Assembly: GCA_900105895.1 (NCBI GenBank)
Contig: FNSH01000001.1
Location: forward strand, 1,518,693 to 1,582,692
Reading direction: 5' to 3'
Length of the DNA: 64,000 bases
Source: Atopobium minutum
GTDB taxonomy: Bacteria > Actinomycetota > Coriobacteriia > Coriobacteriales > Atopobiaceae
This document shows positions 25,118 to 34,867 of this stretch, one piece after another (positions within the stretch are counted from its first letter, which is position 1; every line of letters begins with the position of its first letter). Position numbers and translations under genes: made by a program. The notes beneath the pieces are model-generated. The model worked only from the letters and a program-made list of their open reading frames with translations. It did no database searches and was not told where the DNA came from.

Positions 25118-26206
25118 ATGACAATGAACACTGTATCTTCTATACATCCGGTGCGGGTCCCCCGCGTTGTAAGTTTAGGCGGAGGTAGTGGTCAAACCCA
25201 AGTTATCCGTGCACTCAGACGCTTAAACTGTGAGCTTACTGCTGTTGTGGCTATGGCAGATGATGGCGGTTCCACGGGCTTGCTTCGTCAGCAAATGGGG
25301 TCCGTTCCTCCTGGGGACGTGCGCAATTGCTTGGTTGCTCTGGCACAAGATCCTACCGGTGCTGTAGCACGCACCTTTCAAAAACGCTTGCCCTTTGCCT
25401 CCAACCATGCGCTTGGCAATTTGTTTTTAACAAGTTTGGCGGATGAGGCAGGCTCCTTTATGGAGGCCATTGAGGTTTGTGAGCGCATCCTTGCGTGTGT
25501 GGGTAGGGTAGTGCCTTCTACCTTGGATAAAGTGGTGCTTCGTGGTAAGACACTCGACGGACGCATTATTTGCGGAGAAGATCTTATCGGCCATGGACCC
25601 TGTACCCTGGGACGCGTGTGGCTAGAACCGGCAGCTCCGATGGCGTGTTTTGAGGCGATTAAAGCTATTAAGCAGGCTGATCTTGTGGTGTTGGGACCAG
25701 GGTCTTTGTTTACATCTATTATTCCAAACCTATTAGTACCGGGTATTTTGGAGGCTCTGCGCACCACAACTGCATTTAAGCTGTTTGTTTGTCCTAAGGC
25801 AGATGAGCAGTATGAATCCTGGGGTCTTGCTGCGGATGAATACGTACAAGCGCTGGCTTCTCATGGGCTGGCCGGTTGTATAGATGCGGTACTTTTGCAT
25901 AAAACCAAGGAGCGCGTTGGTGCGGCTACCGTTAGTTTTAGGGCCCTGACACAGGAACAAATCACAGCTCACGCAGTGGGCTTATCGGCACAGCACTTAC
26001 AGGAGGATAGCGCATATAGAGTGGCTTCTTCCATGGATTACAAGCCCGTTTGTGTTGATGCAGCCATTGTAGAACGAATAGAAGCACAGGTGCCTACGGT
26101 TGTTGTGCGTGATTTTGATATGCCCGGCATGCCTTGCGTGCATGATCCAGATAAACTGGCGGATGCTCTTTGTGGTGTGTGCCCCATCCCCCTAGAAAAA
26201 AGGTGA
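25118..26206 (+). CDS. yvcK: Gluconeogenesis factor YvcK/GlmR
   Basis: This 362-residue UPF0052/CofD-like protein binds UDP-GlcNAc in Gram-positives and links central metabolism with cell-wall precursor synthesis. The N-terminal motif VSLGGGSGQTQVIRAL and ADDGGSTGLLR are characteristic. ATG 25118 (or 25124) follows the rapZ stop by a few bases. Position between rapZ and whiA is conserved in Actinobacteria and Firmicutes. Confidence 0.95.
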   Translation: MTMNTVSSIHPVRVPRVVSLGGGSGQTQVIRALRRLNCELTAVVAMADDGGSTGLLRQQMGSVPPGDVRNCLVALAQDPTGAVARTFQKRLPFASNHALGNLFLTSLADEAGSFMEAIEVCERILACVGRVVPSTLDKVVLRGKTLDGRIICGEDLIGHGPCTLGRVWLEPAAPMACFEAIKAIKQADLVVLGPGSLFTSIIPNLLVPGILEALRTTTAFKLFVCPKADEQYESWGLAADEYVQALASHGLAGCIDAVLLHKTKERVGAATVSFRALTQEQITAHAVGLSAQHLQEDSAYRVASSMDYKPVCVDAAIVERIEAQVPTVVVRDFDMPGMPCVHDPDKLADALCGVCPIPLEKR

Positions 26207-26209
26207 CAC

Positions 26210-27148
26210 GTGTCATTTACTGCCGAAGTTAAAGATGAGCTTTCTCGCGTAAAGCGCAAATCCACTGCAGCCGATATGGCTGAGCTTGCGGCGCTTATTC
26301 GCATTTGCGGTACCCTGTCCTTTAGGGGACCGGGTCGGTATTCCATTCGTGTTTCTACCGAGACGGGCGCGGTGGCGCGCATGGTTTTGGGGCTTACGCA
26401 CGACGTGTTTAACCTCAAGACCAAGCTTACGTTTCGTCAGTCTATCTTGCATAAGACCCGTAACTACCTTATAGAGATCCCCGAGCAAAACAATTTACAG
26501 GATGCACTGGTTAAGATGGGGATTCTTACGCCGACAGGCAGTCTTGCGCAAGGCATTAACCAGGAGCTGTTGGTCAATACCACCTGCTGCGATGCCTTTA
26601 TCCGAGGCACATTTTTAGCAGGTGGCTTTATTGCAGATCCTCGTGGGGATTTTCATCTAGAAATTGCTGTTATGGGTGATCAGTTTGCAAATCAGCTGGT
26701 AGAACTGGTAAATAAGAGGGGAGTACACGCCAGACTTAACCATCGTCGCGGTGCCTATGCCCTGTACCTTAAGAGTTACGATGACATCGTGGCCCTGTTG
26801 CTTATGTTGGGCGCACGGCGTATGAGTCGTACCCTTATTAAGGTGCGGCAAATGAAATCCCTCAAAAATGATGTGAACCGTCGGGTTAATGCAGAAATTG
26901 CTAACCAAGCGCGCTCAACTGATGCCGCAGCGGCTCAGTTAGCCCTTATCGACTCCATTGATAAAAAGTGCGGTATTCAAAATCTGCCAGCCTCACTTCG
27001 CCTGTTTTGTGAGCTGCGTCGTGATTTCCCCGAGCTTTCTTTGCGCGATTTGGGGCAGCAGTGCACACCACCCTTGTCTAAGTCTGCGCTGTATCATCGC
27101 TTGCTGCGTCTGCAGGAGCTTGAGCGACAGCTTACGACAAAACAATAG
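26210..27148 (+). CDS. whiA: DNA-binding protein WhiA
   Basis: WhiA (312 residues) has an N-terminal degenerate LAGLIDADG homing-endonuclease fold (about 1-220) and a C-terminal helix-turn-helix (LSLRDLGQQCTPPLSKSALYHR). In streptomycetes it controls sporulation genes; in non-sporulating bacteria it affects division and chromosome organisation. GTG 26210 follows an aaaaggtg site 3 bp after the yvcK stop, so the genes are coupled. Confidence 0.96.
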   Translation: MSFTAEVKDELSRVKRKSTAADMAELAALIRICGTLSFRGPGRYSIRVSTETGAVARMVLGLTHDVFNLKTKLTFRQSILHKTRNYLIEIPEQNNLQDALVKMGILTPTGSLAQGINQELLVNTTCCDAFIRGTFLAGGFIADPRGDFHLEIAVMGDQFANQLVELVNKRGVHARLNHRRGAYALYLKSYDDIVALLLMLGARRMSRTLIKVRQMKSLKNDVNRRVNAEIANQARSTDAAAAQLALIDSIDKKCGIQNLPASLRLFCELRRDFPELSLRDLGQQCTPPLSKSALYHRLLRLQELERQLTTKQ

Positions 27149-27209
27149 GCTGTGTTAGTAAATTTGACCATAATATGCTAGTCAAGTTGCAGGTAGATAG
27201 CATATTTTT

Positions 27210-27223
27210 GCATAAATTTATGC
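27210..27223. promoter_or_regulatory. 14-bp palindrome in the gap upstream region
   Basis: The perfect palindrome GCATAAATTTATGC lies 107 bp before the gap start codon, in the 181-bp whiA-gap gap. It may be an operator or part of the promoter region. A convincing -35/-10 pair was not assigned. Confidence 0.35.
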
Positions 27224-27329
27224 GTTGTGGAGAAAGCGCTCGCCCAATAAGGGTACTATTAAGACAGTCCATTGTTGAGACCGGTCGGCCGCAAATGGAG
27301 CGTGCTGAGGTCCCTCGAAAGGAGAAAGC

Positions 27330-28355
27330 ATGGCAGTTAAGGTTGCTATTAACGGTTTTGGCCGTATTGGTCGTTTGGCATTTCGTCAGATGTTTGGTCA
27401 CGAGGGTTCTGAGATTGTTGCAATCAATGACCTCACATCCCCTGAGATGCTCGCATATCTTCTTAAGTATGACTCTACTCAGGGCAATTACTCCCGCGAT
27501 CACAAGATTGAGGCAACCGAGAATTCCATCATTGTAGATGGTAAGGAAATCACCATTTACAAGGAGGCTGACGCTAACAACCTGCCTTGGGGTGAGCTCG
27601 GCGTAGACGTAGTTCTTGAGTGCACCGGATTTTACACCTCTAAGGACAAGGCACAGGCTCACATCAATGCTGGTGCCAAGAAGGTCGTTATCTCTGCTCC
27701 TGCAGGCAATGATCTTCCCACCGTTGTATTTAACGTTAACCATGAGCAGCTTACTGCAGATGACAACATCATCTCTGCAGCTTCCTGCACTACCAACTGC
27801 CTTGCTCCTATGGCAAAGGGTCTCAATGACTTTGCACCTATCGTATCTGGTATTATGACCACCATTCATGCTTACACTGGTGATCAGATGACCCTTGATG
27901 GTCCTCAGCGTAAGGGCAACTTCCGTCGCTCTCGTGCTGCAGCAGAAAACATTGTTCCTAATTCTACGGGTGCTGCTAAGGCTATTGGTCTGGTACTTCC
28001 TGAGCTTAACGGCAAGCTTATCGGTGCTGCTCAGCGCGTTCCTACGCCCACTGGCTCCCTTACCAACCTCTACGCAGTAGTAGACAAAAAGGTTACTGTA
28101 GATGAGGTCAATGCAGCTATGAAGGCATATGCCCAGACCATTCCTGAGACCTTCGGCTACACCGAGGATGACATCGTATCTCGTGACATCATTGGTGAGA
28201 CCCACGGTTCTATCTTTGATGCTACTCAGACCATGGCTCAGGACCTTGGTAATGGTCAGAGCCTTGTACAGGTTACTTCTTGGTATGACAATGAGAATTC
28301 TTACACCTCTCAGATGGTCCGCACCATTAAGTACTTTGAGAAGTTTGTTGCTTAA
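27330..28355 (+). CDS. gap: Glyceraldehyde-3-phosphate dehydrogenase, type I
   Basis: GAPDH (341 residues) oxidises glyceraldehyde-3-phosphate with NAD+ and phosphate in glycolysis. The NAD motif [13 protein letters not shown] and the catalytic motif [12 protein letters not shown] (active cysteine) are intact. The C-terminal [12 protein letters not shown] is standard. A strong ribosome site (gaaagg) precedes ATG 27330. Codon use is highly biased, as for a strongly expressed gene. It begins a gap-pgk-tpiA glycolytic cluster. Confidence 0.98.
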   Translation: MAVKVAINGFGRIGRLAFRQMFGHEGSEIVAINDLTSPEMLAYLLKYDSTQGNYSRDHKIEATENSIIVDGKEITIYKEADANNLPWGELGVDVVLECTGFYTSKDKAQAHINAGAKKVVISAPAGNDLPTVVFNVNHEQLTADDNIISAASCTTNCLAPMAKGLNDFAPIVSGIMTTIHAYTGDQMTLDGPQRKGNFRRSRAAAENIVPNSTGAAKAIGLVLPELNGKLIGAAQRVPTPTGSLTNLYAVVDKKVTVDEVNAAMKAYAQTIPETFGYTEDDIVSRDIIGETHGSIFDATQTMAQDLGNGQSLVQVTSWYDNENSYTSQMVRTIKYFEKFVA

Positions 28356-28392
28356 GTGCACCGGTTTTCTCGCTACTAGGTAATTCAGTTGG

Positions 28393-28428
28393 ACGCGGTT
28401 GCAGCTTTTTAGCCGCGACCGCGTTTTT
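28393..28428 (+). terminator. Terminator between gap and pgk
   Basis: The stem ACGCGGTTGC / GCGACCGCGT (one mismatch) is followed by TTTTTCTTT. Partial termination here would let gap be expressed more strongly than pgk and tpiA. Confidence 0.85.
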
Positions 28429-28448
28429 CTTTCCCATAAGGAGGAACT

Positions 28449-29642
28449 ATGGCCTTTACAAAAAAGACCGTCCGCGATATTGATGTGGATGGTAAGCGCG
28501 TTTTGATGCGTGTGGACTTCAACGTGCCTTTGAAGGATGGCGTTGTGACCGATGACACGCGTGTTCGTGCAGCCATCCCTACCATTAGCTACCTCAAAGA
28601 GCATGGTGCTGGTATTGTTTTGATGAGCCATCTTGGTCGTCCCGCAGGCACTGGCTTTGAGCCCGAGCTTTCTCTCAAGCCTGCTGCCGATAAACTCGCT
28701 GAGCTCACCGGCTATGAAGTAACGTTTTGTGATGATACCTATGGCGATAAGGCCGCCGCTGCTGTAGCTGCAGTCAAGCCTGGTGATATTCTGGTTTTGG
28801 AAAATGTTCGCTTCCTTAAGGCAGAGAAGAAGAATGATCCTGAGGTTGCTAAGAAGCTTGCTTCTTATGGTGACGTCTTTGTACTTGATGCGTTTGGCAC
28901 TGCTCACCGTGCTCAGGGTTCCGTAGTTGGACCGGCTCAATATATCCCTGCTGTTGCAGGCCTTTTGTTGGAGAAGGAAGTAGACACACTGACGTCTATT
29001 TTTGCTGAGCCCGAGCGTCCCTTTGTTGCTATTGTCGGCGGCTCTAAGGTTTCCAGCAAAATTGGCGTTCTTGACCATCTGATCGATTCTGCTGATACCT
29101 TGATTATTGGTGGCGGCATGGCCTACACCTTCTTCTTGGCTATGGGATATAAGACCGTTGGTACGTCTTTGAAAGAACCCGACTGGATTGAGCCTGCTGC
29201 CAAGATGCTTGCTAAGGCGCAGGAAAAGGGTTGCAAGATTTTGCTTCCTATCGACAACGTAGTGACCGACCACTTTGGTGAGGATGCTGTTGGCGAGGTA
29301 GTTGCTTCTGACGCCATCCCTGAGGATCGTATGGGTATGGACATTGGTCCTAAGACCATTGCACTGTATACCGATGCCGTTAAGGGTGCAAAGACCGTAT
29401 TTTGGAATGGTCCTATGGGCGTATTTGAGTTTGACCAATTTGCCGGTGGTACCGAGGCAGTTGCACGTGCTATTGCAGACTCTGATTGCACCTCCATTAT
29501 TGGTGGCGGTGATTCTGTAGCTGCTATTAATAAATTTAACCTTGCAGATAAGATGAGCTGGATCTCCACCGGTGGTGGCGCATCCATGGAGCTCGTAGAG
29601 GGCAAGGCTCTTCCTGGAGTGGAGGCGCTGCTTGATGCGTAA
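28449..29642 (+). CDS. pgk: Phosphoglycerate kinase
   Basis: PGK (397 residues) makes ATP from 1,3-bisphosphoglycerate. The substrate motif VLMRVDFNVPLKDG and the hinge/nucleotide motifs (VGGSKVSSKIGVL, IIGGGDSVAAI) are intact. Ribosome site taaggagg precedes ATG 28449. The 3' end overlaps tpiA by 8 bp, which implies coupled translation. Confidence 0.98.
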   Translation: MAFTKKTVRDIDVDGKRVLMRVDFNVPLKDGVVTDDTRVRAAIPTISYLKEHGAGIVLMSHLGRPAGTGFEPELSLKPAADKLAELTGYEVTFCDDTYGDKAAAAVAAVKPGDILVLENVRFLKAEKKNDPEVAKKLASYGDVFVLDAFGTAHRAQGSVVGPAQYIPAVAGLLLEKEVDTLTSIFAEPERPFVAIVGGSKVSSKIGVLDHLIDSADTLIIGGGMAYTFFLAMGYKTVGTSLKEPDWIEPAAKMLAKAQEKGCKILLPIDNVVTDHFGEDAVGEVVASDAIPEDRMGMDIGPKTIALYTDAVKGAKTVFWNGPMGVFEFDQFAGGTEAVARAIADSDCTSIIGGGDSVAAINKFNLADKMSWISTGGGASMELVEGKALPGVEALLDA

Positions 29643-30399
29643 ACGTATGATTGCAGGCAACTGGAAAATGAATAAGACCTATACCGAGGCCGTTGTTCTT
29701 GCTTCTGAACTTTCCGAAGAACTAAAGGATGGCACGGGCGAGGTAGACGTTGTTGTGTGTCCTCCAACCGTAGACCTTAAGGGTGTTTCAACAGTTATTA
29801 ACCAGCAAAGTGCTCATTTTGGCCTCGGCGCGCAAAACGTGTATTGGGAAGAATCTGGAGCCTATACCGGTGAGACCGCTCCCACCATGCTTACAACTAT
29901 TGGCGCACAGTACTGCATCATTGGTCACTCCGAGCGTCGCGAGTACTTTGGCGAGACTGATGAAGATGTCAATAAGAAGGCTCAGGCTTTGATGGAGCAT
30001 GATATTGTTCCCATCAGTTGTTGTGGCGAGTCTCTTGAGGTCCGTGAGGCTGGCAAGCAGGTAGAGTTTGTCGTTGATCAAATCAAGAAGGATACCAAGG
30101 GTCTTACCATTACTGATCCTTCCAAGTATGTTATTGCATACGAGCCTATCTGGGCCATTGGTACGGGCAAGACTGCCACTGCAGATGACGCACAGGAAGT
30201 ATGCGGTGCTATTCGTGCAGCTCTTGTCGATATTTTTGGTCAAACAATTGCAGATGGTATCCGCATTTTGTATGGTGGCTCCGCAAAGCCTGAAAACGTT
30301 GCCGGGTTCTTGGAGAAGGATGACGTAGACGGCGCTTTGGTTGGTGGCGCTTCTCTCAAGGCAGATTCCTTTGCCTCGATGGTTAAGGCAGTTATGTAA
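29635..30399 (+). CDS. tpiA: Triosephosphate isomerase
   Basis: TPI (254 residues) interconverts DHAP and glyceraldehyde-3-phosphate. Catalytic residues are visible: lysine in AGNWKMN, histidine in IGHSERR and glutamate in AYEPIWAIGTGK. ATG 29635 lies inside the end of pgk with ggagg about 13 bp upstream; ATG 29647 is another possible start. Confidence 0.98.
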   Translation: MRKRMIAGNWKMNKTYTEAVVLASELSEELKDGTGEVDVVVCPPTVDLKGVSTVINQQSAHFGLGAQNVYWEESGAYTGETAPTMLTTIGAQYCIIGHSERREYFGETDEDVNKKAQALMEHDIVPISCCGESLEVREAGKQVEFVVDQIKKDTKGLTITDPSKYVIAYEPIWAIGTGKTATADDAQEVCGAIRAALVDIFGQTIADGIRILYGGSAKPENVAGFLEKDDVDGALVGGASLKADSFASMVKAVM

Positions 30400-30512
30400 G
30401 AGAGCTTTGCAAAGGTACTGTCCTGTAAAAATAACAGGTAGAGTGCTTGTGAAAGAGTGGTCTTTCCACAGTTCCTGTGCTATGCTACTCACTTGTTGAG
30501 CAAAACTTTATA

Positions 30513-30545
30513 AAGTCGGTGCCGCTCACGCAGTGCCGGCTTTTT
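30513..30545 (+). terminator. GC-rich hairpin with T-run upstream of secG
   Basis: AAGTCGGTGC pairs with GTGCCGGCTT (with G-U pairs) around a 10-base loop and is followed by TTTTTA. It lies 113 bp after tpiA and 31 bp before secG. It could end the glycolytic transcript or act as an attenuator of secG. Confidence 0.7.
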
Positions 30546-30575
30546 AATGAAATTGGTATTTGAGGAGAACAAGTC

Positions 30576-30824
30576 GTGAGTCCATTAAACATTGTGTTGC
30601 TGGTAATTTGGGCAATTTCCGCTCTTGCAGTAGTTATTCTGGTGCTCATGCACTCTGGTAAAGGAACGGGCGTTTCTGACATGATCGCAAGTTCTTTGTA
30701 TAACTCTTCTGCTGCTTCCGGTGTGTGGGAGAAAAACCTGGATCGTTTAACGGTTATTGCTTCGATTGTGTTTGTAGCAACCATCCTTATTTTTGTAATC
30801 ACGTTCCCTCACGGCACGTTTTAA
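30576..30824 (+). CDS. secG: Preprotein translocase subunit SecG
   Basis: This 82-residue membrane protein has two hydrophobic helices (about 4-24 and 56-75) joined by a loop with the SecG pattern LMHSGKGTGVSDM. It assists SecYE in protein export. GTG 30576 is preceded by gagga. Its location after the glycolytic cluster is common in Gram-positive bacteria. Confidence 0.93.
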   Translation: MSPLNIVLLVIWAISALAVVILVLMHSGKGTGVSDMIASSLYNSSAASGVWEKNLDRLTVIASIVFVATILIFVITFPHGTF

Positions 30825-30907
30825 GGTTTTTTATTTCCGATAAAACCTCTACCTTCATAGGTTCATGCTAGTCATATGAGCTATCTCTATGATCTTTGTA
30901 GCCCCCT

Positions 30908-30933
30908 AAACCGCTCTCGAAAGAGGGCGGTTT
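30908..30933 (+). terminator. Terminator after secG
   Basis: The stem AAACCGCTCTC / GAGGGCGGTTT has a GAAA-like tetraloop and one G-U pair, followed by a T-containing tail. It separates secG from the opp operon. Confidence 0.8.
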
Positions 30934-30965
30934 GTTACTATTTTGCTACAGGAGACTCCAAATAC

Positions 30966-30994
30966 TTCATAAATAGCCGGATATTCCGTATAGT
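30966..30994 (+). promoter_or_regulatory. Possible opp promoter, with a nearby leader hairpin
   Basis: TTCATA (30966-30971) and TATAGT (30989-30994) are separated by 17 bp, upstream of oppA. A short inverted repeat GGGCAA / TTGCCC at 31022-31038 follows in the leader and could be an operator or leader hairpin. This is a consensus match by eye only. Confidence 0.4.
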
Positions 30995-31066
30995 GTAAAA
31001 GCACCCACTATATGTTTCTGAGGGCAAACCGGTTGCCCCGCTTATACTGGGCTATAAGGAGGACAC

Positions 31067-32701
31067 ATGGCTGACAACCTCATGATTGGGCGTCGTACCT
31101 TTGTTAAGGGCGGCCTTGCAGCTAGTGCTCTTGCAGCACTCGCAGCATGCAAGAATAACTCGAACAGTGGTGGTGCATCCGGCAAGACTGGTGGAACCAT
31201 GAAGTTCTACATTAACGAGCCTGTTGCGATTGACCCTTATAATGTCCAAGAGACTGAGGGTACCCATGTCGAGCACAATTTGTTTGATTCCCTTACTTAT
31301 TTTGATTGGAAGAAAAAAGAGCTGGTACCTAAGGCCGCAGAGTCTTGGGAAGCCAATGATGACGCTACCGAGTTTACCTTCCACTTGGTAAAGGGTGCCA
31401 AGTTCCACAATGGAGACAAGGTGGATGCGCAATCCTTTAAGCGTGGTTGGGAGCGTATCTGCAACACCAAGATAAAGACTCCTTCTGAGATTGCCTATCA
31501 CCTTGATCCTGTTGTTGGTGCAGCAGAGATGAAGGCTGGTACTGCAACTGAGCTTTCTGGCGTAACGTGCCCCGATGAGAACACTCTGGTTGTTAAGCTT
31601 GTTTCTTCTACGGCAGACTTCCCCTATATCGTATCTCACCCAGGTCTGGCACCTGTTCCTCAGGCAGCCCTAGATGATCCTGATGCCTTCTTGCTGGCAC
31701 CTATTGGTAATGGTCCTTTAATGATGGACGGTAAGTGGGAGTCCGGCCAGTACATCAATCTTAAGCGTTTTGATGATTACTATGGCGAGAAGGCCAAGCT
31801 TGATGGCGTTAATTTCTCTATCCAAAAGGATCTTAATACCGCATTTAATGAGTTTACTGCTGGTAATATGGACTTCTGCCAGATTCCTTCCGGTCGTGTC
31901 AAGGATGTAGAGAGTCAGTATGGTAAGTCTGACGATGGCTATACCGTAACTCCTGGTAAGCAGGCACTTACAGGCACCAATGCTTCTCTGTATTATTTGG
32001 TCATGAACCTTGAAGACAAGACCATGGCGGATATAAATGTACGTCGTGCTATTTCTTTGGCAATTAACCGTCAAAACATTATCGATACCTTGTATGAGGG
32101 TACTCGTACTCCTGCAGACAGCCTGTTCCCCGCTCTGATTGACGAGAGTGATGAGAATAAGTGGGCCTATTCCAAGTATGATCCTGATGCTGCTAAGAAG
32201 ATTGTGGATGATAATAACCTTGCTGGCACCGAGATTAAGCTCTCTTATAATACGGGCGCCGGTCATGAGGATCTCATGACTATTGTCCAGAGTGATCTTG
32301 AGAAGGTCGGCTTTAAGGTAGTTCAGGATGGTATGGAGTGGGCAACATACTTGAGCTCTTTGTCCAGCGGTAATATTCAGTTTGGTCGTCTTGGTTGGAA
32401 TGCTGACTATCCAACCATGGATAACTTCATCTATCCTAACTTCTACTCTACGGCAGAGAATAACTACTCCAAGTTCAATGATCCAGAGATTGATGCTGCC
32501 ATTCTTGCTGCTCGTCAAGAGACTGATGAGGAAAAGCGTCGTCAAGCCTATCGTGAGATCAATAAGAAGATTGGTGAATCTGTTCCCATTGTTCCTATTA
32601 TGTTCTATTCTCACATGCACGTTGGTTCTTCTAAGCTTGCGAACTTCTACTTTGATCCTACTAATAAGGGTGACTTCGCTAACGCGGAGATGCAGGCCTA
32701 G
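31067..32701 (+). CDS. oppA: Oligopeptide ABC transporter substrate-binding lipoprotein
   Basis: This 544-residue family-5 binding protein starts with a signal sequence containing RRTFVKGG and a lipobox ending in LAALAACKN, so it is a surface lipoprotein that may use Tat. It captures peptides for OppBCDF. A strong ribosome site (aaggagga) precedes ATG 31067. It is followed by a terminator hairpin before oppB, the same design as in the transporter operon at 10.4 kb. Confidence 0.92.
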   Translation: MADNLMIGRRTFVKGGLAASALAALAACKNNSNSGGASGKTGGTMKFYINEPVAIDPYNVQETEGTHVEHNLFDSLTYFDWKKKELVPKAAESWEANDDATEFTFHLVKGAKFHNGDKVDAQSFKRGWERICNTKIKTPSEIAYHLDPVVGAAEMKAGTATELSGVTCPDENTLVVKLVSSTADFPYIVSHPGLAPVPQAALDDPDAFLLAPIGNGPLMMDGKWESGQYINLKRFDDYYGEKAKLDGVNFSIQKDLNTAFNEFTAGNMDFCQIPSGRVKDVESQYGKSDDGYTVTPGKQALTGTNASLYYLVMNLEDKTMADINVRRAISLAINRQNIIDTLYEGTRTPADSLFPALIDESDENKWAYSKYDPDAAKKIVDDNNLAGTEIKLSYNTGAGHEDLMTIVQSDLEKVGFKVVQDGMEWATYLSSLSSGNIQFGRLGWNADYPTMDNFIYPNFYSTAENNYSKFNDPEIDAAILAARQETDEEKRRQAYREINKKIGESVPIVPIMFYSHMHVGSSKLANFYFDPTNKGDFANAEMQA

Positions 32702-32726
32702 TATTTAGACTGCTTTTATTGTGTAA

Positions 32727-32761
32727 GGCAGGGTACCATAGAGCAGGTATCCTGCCTCCTT
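32727..32761 (+). terminator. Attenuating terminator between oppA and oppB
   Basis: GGCAGGGTACC pairs with GGTATCCTGCC (one G-U) around an 8-base loop, followed by TCCTTTCT. The weak T-run suggests partial termination, which would raise the binding-protein to permease ratio. Confidence 0.75.
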
Positions 32762-32874
32762 TCTAATGTATGATGTTTTGTCATAGATATGTCTATAATT
32801 TTGCATAGATAAGCATCTATACTTATTGGTCTGTGTTCGTAAGTGTCCCAATAATGAAAAAAAGGATTCTAAGT

Positions 32875-33915
32875 ATGGGGAAGTACATTCTTAAGCGAAT
32901 TCTCCAATTCATACCAGTATTTCTTGGTGTGACGCTTATTTTATTTGCGATGGAGAATATCGTCCCCGGTGATCCCATCAAGCTTATGGCTGGAGAAAAA
33001 AAGCTTGATCCTGTCACCGAATTAAACTTACGCGTTTCATATGGGTTGGTAGAAACTGATGCAAATGGTCAGGCCCTTAAAGACGAGGCTGGCAATGCAA
33101 TTCCTACGCCTATGTGGAAGCGTTATGTAACGTACTTAAATAATTTGCTCCACGGTGATTTGGGTACCTCTTATCAGCGCAGTGGTCAGAGTGTGGCAAA
33201 TATTTTGCTTGCTAAATATCCCTATACCATCCGTTTATCTATTGTGGCCATCTTGTTAGAGGCAGCAATTGGTATTGGTGCCGGTATGATTTCCGCAATT
33301 AAACGATATTCATTTTGGGATATTTTAGTGACCTTGGTCACTTCCATTTTGGTTGCTATGCCAGCATTCTGGTTTGGTATGTTATTGCAGCTTACCTTTG
33401 GTGTTGCGCTCAAGAACCTGACCGGTGGAGCAGTATATCTGCCCATCTCTGGTACAGGTGGCCCTGGTGCTGATTTCCAGGGTTGGGTCTACTATATTCT
33501 TCCCGCACTTACCTTGGCAGCAGTATCTACGGCTTATACCGCACGTATCATGCGCTCTCAGCTTCTTGAGGTTATGAATCAGGATTATATTCGTACGGCA
33601 CGTGCTAAAGGTCTTTCTCGGCGTAATGTCATTTGGCACCATGCGCTTAAGAATGCGCTTATTCCTGTTATTACCTATATTGGTATGGATTTTGGTGGCA
33701 TGATGGCTGGCGCTATTCTTACCGAGACCGTTTTTAACTGGCCTGGTGTTGGTTTTGAAACCTATCGCGCCATTACGCAGCGTGACTGGCCCATTGTTTT
33801 GGGTTCGGTAACGATCATTGTTGTGTTAGTAATGGTTATTAACTTGCTGGTAGATGTGAGCTACGCCTTCCTTGATCCTCGCATTAGGTATGGCGCACCT
33901 AAGGACCAAGGGTAG
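32875..33915 (+). CDS. oppB: Oligopeptide ABC transporter permease OppB
   Basis: This 346-residue membrane protein has the OppB/DppB topology with a first helix at about 8-28 and the EAA-loop TARAKGLSRRNVIWHHALKNAL. ATG 32875 is chosen because aaagga lies 8 bp upstream; an in-frame GTG at 32833 would add 14 residues. The periplasmic loop is longer than usual (about residues 45-85). Confidence 0.92.
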   Translation: MGKYILKRILQFIPVFLGVTLILFAMENIVPGDPIKLMAGEKKLDPVTELNLRVSYGLVETDANGQALKDEAGNAIPTPMWKRYVTYLNNLLHGDLGTSYQRSGQSVANILLAKYPYTIRLSIVAILLEAAIGIGAGMISAIKRYSFWDILVTLVTSILVAMPAFWFGMLLQLTFGVALKNLTGGAVYLPISGTGGPGADFQGWVYYILPALTLAAVSTAYTARIMRSQLLEVMNQDYIRTARAKGLSRRNVIWHHALKNALIPVITYIGMDFGGMMAGAILTETVFNWPGVGFETYRAITQRDWPIVLGSVTIIVVLVMVINLLVDVSYAFLDPRIRYGAPKDQG

Positions 33916-33927
33916 GAGGTGTTTTAG

Positions 33928-34866
33928 ATGGCAGAAGAAAAAAATCAAACCACTACAGCAACTACTGATACGGCATCTACTGCGTCCGCTGCAGCACCTA
34001 CTCGTACGCTTTGGGGTGATGCTTGGAAGCGTCTTCGTAGGAATAAGCTGGCAATGGGTGGTCTTATCTGGATTATCCTCATGGTTGTTATCACCCTGAG
34101 TGCAGACTTATGGGTTCCTCAGGTATTGGGTAGTCCAACACAATCTGACTCTTCTAACATGGCTGCAGTTTCTAGGCTTGCGCCTTCTTTAGAGCATCCG
34201 TTTGGTACGGATACCTTGGGTCGTGATGTATTAAGCCGCGTTATTTATGGTGCTCGTATTTCACTTTCCGTTGGACTATTGGCAACCGCTATTTCAACCA
34301 TCATCGGTTTGTTTATGGGTGCCATGGCTGCATACTATGGCGGTATTTGGGACACGATTATCATGCGTCTTGCGGACGTGTTTCTCGCCTTCCCTTATAT
34401 TTTGTTTGTTATTACCTTGCTTGCGGTTATTGGACCGGGTATTCAAAACGTCTTTGTTGCAATTGGTGTTTTGGGTTGGCCGTCCATTGCTCGTGTATTC
34501 CGCTCGGCAATTCTCACGGTTAAAGAAAACGACTACGTAGACGCAGCTCGTGCTATGGGAGCTTCTGATTTTCGTATTGTTGCACGCCACATTTTCCCTA
34601 ATTCGGTAGCAACCATTGTTGTGTATGCAACCATGAATATCGGTGGCGCCATCCTTACCGAAGCCGCGCTGTCCTTCTTGGGCATGGGTGTTGTTCCACC
34701 AGATCCTTCCTGGGGCATTATGATTCAGGATGGTCAGGTTTATTTGGCAACGCAGCCTTGGCTTATGATTATGCCTGGTATTGCAATTCTTACCACCGTG
34801 CTGTCCTTCACCTTGCTTGGTGATGGTCTGCGTGATGCACTTGATGTCAAGATGAAGGATGCATAA
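33928..34866 (+). CDS. oppC: Oligopeptide ABC transporter permease OppC
   Basis: This 312-residue permease starts with a Thr/Ala-rich cytoplasmic segment (about 1-30), then six membrane helices and the EAA-loop DAARAMGASDFRIVARHIFPNS. The motif HPFGTDTLGRDVLSRVIYGARIS is the usual OppC/DppC signature. taggaggtg precedes ATG 33928. Confidence 0.93.
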   Translation: MAEEKNQTTTATTDTASTASAAAPTRTLWGDAWKRLRRNKLAMGGLIWIILMVVITLSADLWVPQVLGSPTQSDSSNMAAVSRLAPSLEHPFGTDTLGRDVLSRVIYGARISLSVGLLATAISTIIGLFMGAMAAYYGGIWDTIIMRLADVFLAFPYILFVITLLAVIGPGIQNVFVAIGVLGWPSIARVFRSAILTVKENDYVDAARAMGASDFRIVARHIFPNSVATIVVYATMNIGGAILTEAALSFLGMGVVPPDPSWGIMIQDGQVYLATQPWLMIMPGIAILTTVLSFTLLGDGLRDALDVKMKDA

Positions 34867-34867
34867 G

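Noticed and set aside
27132..29660. An 842-residue open frame on the minus strand opposite gap and pgk
   Set aside because: It lies fully antisense to two certain glycolytic genes. Strong codon bias in highly expressed genes removes stop codons from this antisense frame. It has no ribosome site and no recognisable domain.
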